Origin: an uncultured Roseovarius sp.
Lineage (GTDB): Bacteria > Pseudomonadota > Alphaproteobacteria > Rhodobacterales > Rhodobacteraceae
Direction of reading: 5' to 3'
DNA: 37,381 nucleotides
Assembly: GCF_913057115.1 (NCBI RefSeq)
Contig: NZ_CAJXNN010000034.1
Span: forward strand, 1 to 37,381
The translations under genes were made by a program, and so were the position numbers. The notes under the pieces are model-generated. The model was not told the DNA's origin, made no database searches, and saw only the letters and a program-made list of their open reading frames with translations. Below are positions 34,601 to 37,381 of the stretch, in pieces; position 1 is the stretch's first letter, and each line of letters opens with the position of its first letter.

Positions 34601-35104
34601 GCCAAGGGCTATCATAAGCTGTTGGCATATAAGGATGAATACGAAGTCGCGCGGTTGCTTCTATCCAGCCGGGACAAGGCCAAGGGGACTTTCGCCGGAG
34701 ATTTCAAGATGACATTCCACCTTGCGCCGCCGTTGATGGCCAAGACGGGCGCTGATGGGCGGCCTGTGAAGCGTGAATACGGTGCGTGGATGGAACGGCC
34801 CATGCGAGTGCTGGCGAAGTTGAAGCGCCTGCGTGGCACGCCGTTGGACCCCTTTGGCTATACCGCCGAGCGCAAGATGGAGCGCGCCCTGATCAAGCAA
34901 TACGAGCGGGACATGGCGGAGGTTTTGCCGAAGCTGGATACAAACAGCCGCGATGCGATCATCGCCTTGGCGGAATTGCCCCTGCAAATCCGAGGTTTTG
35001 GCCCGGTCAAGCAGGCCAATGAGGCTAAAGCGGCGAAACGGCGTGAGGAGCTTTTGTCGGTCATCCGGGCAGGTGGGGCGCCTGTGGCACAGGCGGCGCA
35101 GTAA
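31682..35104 (+). CDS. Indolepyruvate ferredoxin oxidoreductase, fused subunits
   Basis: Single-chain enzyme of 1140 residues that decarboxylates arylpyruvates to acyl-CoA with ferredoxin as acceptor. Order: pyrimidine-type TPP domain from the N-terminus (TGYRGSPLGAVD), a TPP-binding domain at about 435-545 (CAGCPHNSSTKLPEGS, GEGANWIGEAPF, GDGTYNHSG), a ferredoxin-like cysteine segment at about 633-680 (CEGCGDCGVQSNC, then CNKDFSCLKGFC) and a gamma-type oxidoreductase domain from about 720 (GVGGTGVVTIGAVLAQAA, MAGLAQKGGAV). In many organisms these are separate IorA and IorB; the fused form is common in proteobacteria. Start at 31682 after GGGAGG. Confidence 0.94.
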   Translation: MTKQTVTLSDRFDLEKSPVLLNGTQALVRLMLTQAARDHAAGLSTAGYVTGYRGSPLGAVDMQMNRAAKQLAEANVTFKEGLNEDLAATALWGSQQAELRGEGKYDGVFGLWYGKGPGVDRSGDVMRHANMAGTSAHGGVLMAMGDDHTGESSTVLHQSEWAMVDAYMPVVSPAGVQEIIDYGIYGYALSRFSGLWVGLKTMKDTVEATAVVDGRVDRMQIVTPEFDMPEGGLNIRLGDTPHAQEARMIDYKRFAAEAFSHANKMDKRVWGKPGAKIGFVAAGKNWLDLEHALTLLGIDEQEAERLDITTYKVGQVFPLDMKGFHDWAEGLDLIVVVEEKRKLIEVQIKEAIFDDRRGRRVYGWHKGGGAGSMHGPELFPTRGALDPIWIAEKLGEILIEEGRGTDAVKAGLSSLAEARAGDNAEEIAARLPYFCAGCPHNSSTKLPEGSRAYAGIGCHYMVQWMDRETTGFTHMGGEGANWIGEAPFSKRKHVFQNLGDGTYNHSGVQAIRAALAAGTAITYKILYNDAVAMTGGQPNDGGLSAPQIVAELRAMGVQEVVVVYDEKEDVDLNAFPKGVEIHERAELMAVQERLAEVEGVSAIVYIQTCAAEKRRRRKRGTFPDPDKRVFINTDVCEGCGDCGVQSNCVAISPVETELGRKREIDQSACNKDFSCLKGFCPSFVTLEGAELRKEETASLELPEMPEPKLPAIDGTHNVVITGVGGTGVVTIGAVLAQAAQIDGMGAGMMEMAGLAQKGGAVHIHCRLASSPDDISAIRVATGECDALIGGDLVVSAGAKTIGLMKEGRTGAVVNSHEIVTGDFTRDPEFHLPADRLSLALEARLKEGLQLVDASELARVTMGDSIFSNMMIFGAAWQRGLIPVSYEAIKQAIELNGAAVQRNLRAFEIGRWAAFAPDEAERLLVPNVVEKPKSLEDKIAFRADHLVAYQGKGLAKRYRKLVDGIEDGELRAAVAKGYHKLLAYKDEYEVARLLLSSRDKAKGTFAGDFKMTFHLAPPLMAKTGADGRPVKREYGAWMERPMRVLAKLKRLRGTPLDPFGYTAERKMERALIKQYERDMAEVLPKLDTNSRDAIIALAELPLQIRGFGPVKQANEAKAAKRREELLSVIRAGGAPVAQAAQ

Positions 35105-35147
35105 TGTCATGAAACCGTAACGTGAACTGGTCACAACCGTCGCATAC
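35104..35147 (+). promoter_or_regulatory. Pho-box-like 11-bp direct repeats
   Basis: ATGTCATGAAA, CCGTAACGTGA, ACTGGTCACAA and CCGTCGCATAC follow each other at 11-bp steps. The first two units resemble the PhoB box (CTGTCAT, 4-bp spacer, CTGTCAY) with mismatches. They lie 37-80 bp before the acyltransferase gene. Phosphate control is only suggested; the later units match poorly. Confidence 0.3.
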
Positions 35148-35183
35148 CCCTATGACACAGGCGAATCGAACGGGAAGTTGACC

Positions 35184-36047
35184 ATGCGTCAGGAACGCCA
35201 AGTCGCGCGCGACATAAGCTATTCATACTCGGCCCAGACAAAGGGTGGGCGGGCGATGATCCGCACGATGGAAAACCTGACCGGGCGTATTCGCCTGATC
35301 AAGCGTGCCAAAGGCTATGAGCGTGACGTGGCCGAGGGGCGGGATTTCTGGGAGGTGATGGTTGAGCGGTATGGCCTGTCGCTGGATGTGGTAGGCGGGA
35401 GCCTGTCGAACATACCGCGCGACGGCCCGCTGATCCTGATTGCCAATCACCCTTATGGAATTCTGGATGGGTTGATGATGGGTCATATCCTGAGCCAGAC
35501 GCGCGGGGATTTCCGGATTCTGGCGCATCAGGTGTTTCGTAAGGCCGAGGACCTGAACAAGATCATCCTGCCCATTAGTTTCGATGAAACCAAAGAGGCG
35601 GTTCAGTTGAACTTGCAGACGCGCAAGACCTCGCTTGACTATTTGGGGCAGGGCGGTGCGATCGGAATATTCCCCGGTGGTACTGTCAGCACGGCGGCCA
35701 AACCCTTTGCGCAACCGCTTGACCCCGGTTGGCGCGGGTTTACGGCGCGGATGATTTCCAAGTCGAATGCCACGGTGGTGCCGGTGTTCTTTGATGGGCA
35801 CACAAGCCGGTTGTTTCAGGTGGCCAGCCATTTGCATTACACGCTTCGGATGGGCCTTTTGATCAAGGAGTTCGGCAAGCGGGTGGATACCTCGGTGGGT
35901 GTCGTGGTGGGCGACCCGATTGGCCGCGCGGAAATGGACGCCTACAAAGGTGATACGAAATCGCTCATGGCATTCCTGCGGCGTAAGACGTATGAGCTTT
36001 CTCCAAGGCCGATTGATCCTGCGTCGGTCGGGTTCGAATTCCAATAA
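35184..36047 (+). CDS. Lysophospholipid acyltransferase-family protein
   Basis: 287 residues of the PlsC/LPLAT family, transferring acyl chains to a lipid acceptor at the inner membrane face. The catalytic motif is NHPYGILDG (88-96), an H89-x5-D95 form as in the hemolysin-like/OlsA branch, and FPGGTVS carries the second motif. It lacks strong membrane helices. ATG at 35184 is preferred; a TTG two codons earlier is possible. Next gene is murI, 30 bp downstream. Possible acceptors are a lyso-lipid or lyso-ornithine lipid; not decided. The upstream Pho-box-like repeat hints at a phosphate-stress role. Confidence 0.82.
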   Translation: MRQERQVARDISYSYSAQTKGGRAMIRTMENLTGRIRLIKRAKGYERDVAEGRDFWEVMVERYGLSLDVVGGSLSNIPRDGPLILIANHPYGILDGLMMGHILSQTRGDFRILAHQVFRKAEDLNKIILPISFDETKEAVQLNLQTRKTSLDYLGQGGAIGIFPGGTVSTAAKPFAQPLDPGWRGFTARMISKSNATVVPVFFDGHTSRLFQVASHLHYTLRMGLLIKEFGKRVDTSVGVVVGDPIGRAEMDAYKGDTKSLMAFLRRKTYELSPRPIDPASVGFEFQ

Positions 36048-36077
36048 GGGCGTCCCGCCGGGCGGGGCGGGGCAATC

Positions 36078-36890
36078 ATGGCAGTTGGCATTTTTGATAG
36101 TGGTCTTGGGGGGTTAACCGTTCTGGACGCGGTGGAGAAACGCCTGCCGGATGTGCCGTTTGTTTACCTTGGCGATAATGCGCATGCGCCTTACGGGGTG
36201 CGGGATGCGGATGATGTTTACGAATTGACAACCCGTGGGGTGGAACGGCTTTGGGCAGCGGGTTGTGATCTGGTGATCCTCGCCTGTAATACCGCGAGTG
36301 CCGCTGCGTTGCGTCGGATGCAGGAATCCTGGGTGCCGCGCGACAAGCGTGTGCTGGGCGTTTTTGTGCCGCTAATTGAAGCACTTACCGAACGTGAGTG
36401 GGGTGACAATTCCCCGCCGCGCGAGGTGCAGGTCAAGCATGTTGCCCTATTTGCCACACCGGCCACGGTGAGCAGCCGGGCCTTTCAACGGGAACTGGCC
36501 TTTCGCGCGATTGGCGTGGATGTGGAGGCGCAAAGCTGTGGCGGGGTGGTGGATGCCATCGAGGAGGGGGACATGATCTTGGCCGAAGCCTTGGTGCGCA
36601 GCCATGTGGATGCCCTGAAGCGCAAGATGCCCAACCCGCAAGCGGCGATCTTGGGATGTACCCATTACCCCTTGATGCAAAACATTTTTCAGGATGCGCT
36701 TGGGCCTGACGTGCAGGTCTATTCGCAGCCCAATCTAGTGGCCGAGAGCCTTGCCGATTACCTGACGCGTAGGCCCGAGATGCTGGGCGAGGGGACGGCG
36801 AAGCAGTTCCTGACGACGGGCGACCCCAAGCGGGTGTCGGCGCGCGCGACGCAGTTCTTGCGACGCGAGATTACTTTCGAGCAAGCCTGA
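36078..36890 (+). CDS. murI: Glutamate racemase
   Basis: 270-residue cofactor-independent racemase supplying D-glutamate for peptidoglycan. N-terminal [10 protein letters not shown], the two catalytic cysteines C70 (LACNTAS) and C194 (LGCTHYPLM), and [10 protein letters not shown] are all present. Length is normal. ATG at 36078, 30 bp after the acyltransferase stop, so the two may be co-transcribed. The GTACGA repeat cluster begins about 7 bp after the stop codon and could act in 3'-end formation. Confidence 0.96.
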   Translation: MAVGIFDSGLGGLTVLDAVEKRLPDVPFVYLGDNAHAPYGVRDADDVYELTTRGVERLWAAGCDLVILACNTASAAALRRMQESWVPRDKRVLGVFVPLIEALTEREWGDNSPPREVQVKHVALFATPATVSSRAFQRELAFRAIGVDVEAQSCGGVVDAIEEGDMILAEALVRSHVDALKRKMPNPQAAILGCTHYPLMQNIFQDALGPDVQVYSQPNLVAESLADYLTRRPEMLGEGTAKQFLTTGDPKRVSARATQFLRREITFEQA

Positions 36891-36896
36891 GCGGAG

Positions 36897-36982
36897 TTTT
36901 GTACGACTCGTACGTTTTGTACGCGAGTTTTGTACGAAAATCGGACCCTCGCTTTGAAACGTCGTACGACTCGTACGAAAAT
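36897..36982. repeat. GTACGA repeat cluster, copy 2
   Basis: Six GTACG-containing units: a TTTTGTACGACTCGTACG block from 36897, TTGTACGCG, TTTTGTACGAAAATCGG ending at 36943, a 17-bp spacer, and TCGTACGACTCGTACGA at 36962-36978. The overall plan, paired unit, single unit with GAAAATCGG, spacer, paired unit, is the same as at 3804-3883. The central base of the 17-mer makes it the reverse complement of copy 1, so both read CGACTCG in the direction of the preceding gene. Confidence 0.85.
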
Positions 36983-37045
36983 CTTGATGAAAAGTGGTCA
37001 TTCATCATCCGCTGATTGCCCCATGGGTTCGGTTGTTTCCGGGTT

Positions 37046-37061
37046 GCGCTATAAGTAGCGC
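37046..37061. promoter_or_regulatory. Palindrome upstream of the terminal lipoprotein gene
   Basis: GCGCTA-TAAG-TAGCGC, a perfect 6-bp-arm inverted repeat, flanked by a wider GTTGC / GCAAC pair. The central TATAAG may be a -10 element, 66 bp before the gene, but no good -35 was seen at normal spacing. Could be an operator or an RNA hairpin. Confidence 0.4.
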
Positions 37062-37126
37062 CTTGCAACTATGAGGTGCATTTCAAGTGCGGATTTTTGC
37101 GCGTTGTGCGCCTGGGAAGACAATTA

Positions 37127-37381
37127 ATGAAACGCTTGGCCGAGGTGAAATTTCAAAGGTTACTTTTTGTGCGTGGGGTTACCCATTTGCTGATGGGTTT
37201 TCTAAGGTGGCAACTGTTCGCCGGACTGAAAGGCGCGTGGTCCCGTTTCGCACTTGGGGTCATTTTGGTTTCGTTCCTTGCGAGTTGTGCGTCAACAGGT
37301 GGCTGGCATCAGCGGTTGACGGTGACGGTCATGACGCCAGAGGGGCCAGTCTCGGGCGAAAGCGTGATGGGGGTTGAGTTC
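37127..37381 (+). CDS. Putative lipoprotein, 3' end outside window
   Basis: The frame is open from ATG 37127 to the window edge (85 residues visible). A hydrophobic segment (residues 42-52, FALGVILVSFL) is followed by a lipobox L51-A-S-C54, then ASTGGWHQRLTVTVMTPEGP, which looks like the start of a mature exported protein. Residues before the membrane segment are unusually many for a lipoprotein signal; an in-frame ATG at 37193 would give a more normal signal but has no ribosome site. GGGAAGA precedes 37127. Family not recognised. An overlapping 96-codon frame from 37087 is a shadow. Confidence 0.65.
   Translation, partial: MKRLAEVKFQRLLFVRGVTHLLMGFLRWQLFAGLKGAWSRFALGVILVSFLASCASTGGWHQRLTVTVMTPEGPVSGESVMGVEF

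Noticed and set aside
37087..37377. 96-codon open frame at the right edge
   Set aside because: Overlaps the lipoprotein frame in another phase; its product has no signal or motif, whereas the alternative frame shows a lipobox.

Overview
The window is chromosomal DNA from an alphaproteobacterium, most likely a marine Rhodobacteraceae of the Roseobacter group. The evidence is gene content and arrangement: an E1-beta pyruvate dehydrogenase subunit with its own lipoyl domain, a complete soxTRS/VWXYZABCDEF thiosulfate-oxidation locus, a glxBCD/glnT (mgsABC/gmaS-like) methylamine-type operon, zapA next to tkt, bolA with a CGFS glutaredoxin, and a single-chain indolepyruvate ferredoxin oxidoreductase. 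Coding strands are GC-rich, which produces long antisense shadow frames. No rRNA, tRNA, CRISPR array, insertion sequence or phage gene was seen.

Layout. 1-3691 (minus): pdhABC, with pdhC cut by the window edge. 3692-3889: a control region with a palindrome near pdhA and a cluster of GTACGA repeats. 3890-16062: the sox locus. soxS-soxR-soxT run leftward and soxVWXYZABCD then soxEF run rightward from a short divergent promoter. SoxR is an ArsR-type repressor with the two cysteines expected of sulfane-sulfur sensors. Two perfect ATTC-N8-GAAT sites lie before soxX and before soxC, and a different palindrome lies between soxS and soxV. A strong terminator separates soxD from soxEF. soxG and soxH are not present.

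16171-20522: glxB-glxC-glxD-glnT, a glutamate-synthase-like three-subunit enzyme plus a type III glutamine synthetase-like enzyme. By family these may make N-methylglutamate from methylamine through gamma-glutamylmethylamide, but the N-methylglutamate dehydrogenase genes are not here. 20574-23794: an 11-bp tandem repeat, zapA, a coiled-coil gene and tkt. 24094-25073: a row of hairpins, then grxD, a small membrane protein and bolA (minus). 25169-27999 (minus): purL and a small secreted protein. 28211-30369: a PLP lyase coupled to an M24 peptidase-like enzyme. 30421-31509 (minus): a LysR regulator whose 3' region looks like a small RNA with an anti-Shine-Dalgarno motif. 31682-35104: indolepyruvate ferredoxin oxidoreductase. 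35184-36890: an acyltransferase behind a Pho-box-like repeat, then murI. A second GTACGA repeat cluster follows murI, and the window ends inside a lipoprotein gene.

How the genes work together. SoxXA, SoxYZ, SoxB and SoxCD form the periplasmic thiosulfate-oxidising system, SoxVW and SoxS carry reductant to it, SoxT probably imports a sulfur compound for sensing, and SoxR couples sulfur to transcription. The remaining genes are central metabolism and housekeeping. The least explained features are the paired GTACGA clusters, the extra SoxR-type site inside the sox operon, the lysR 3'-end RNA candidate and the cysteine-free cluster segment of GlxD.
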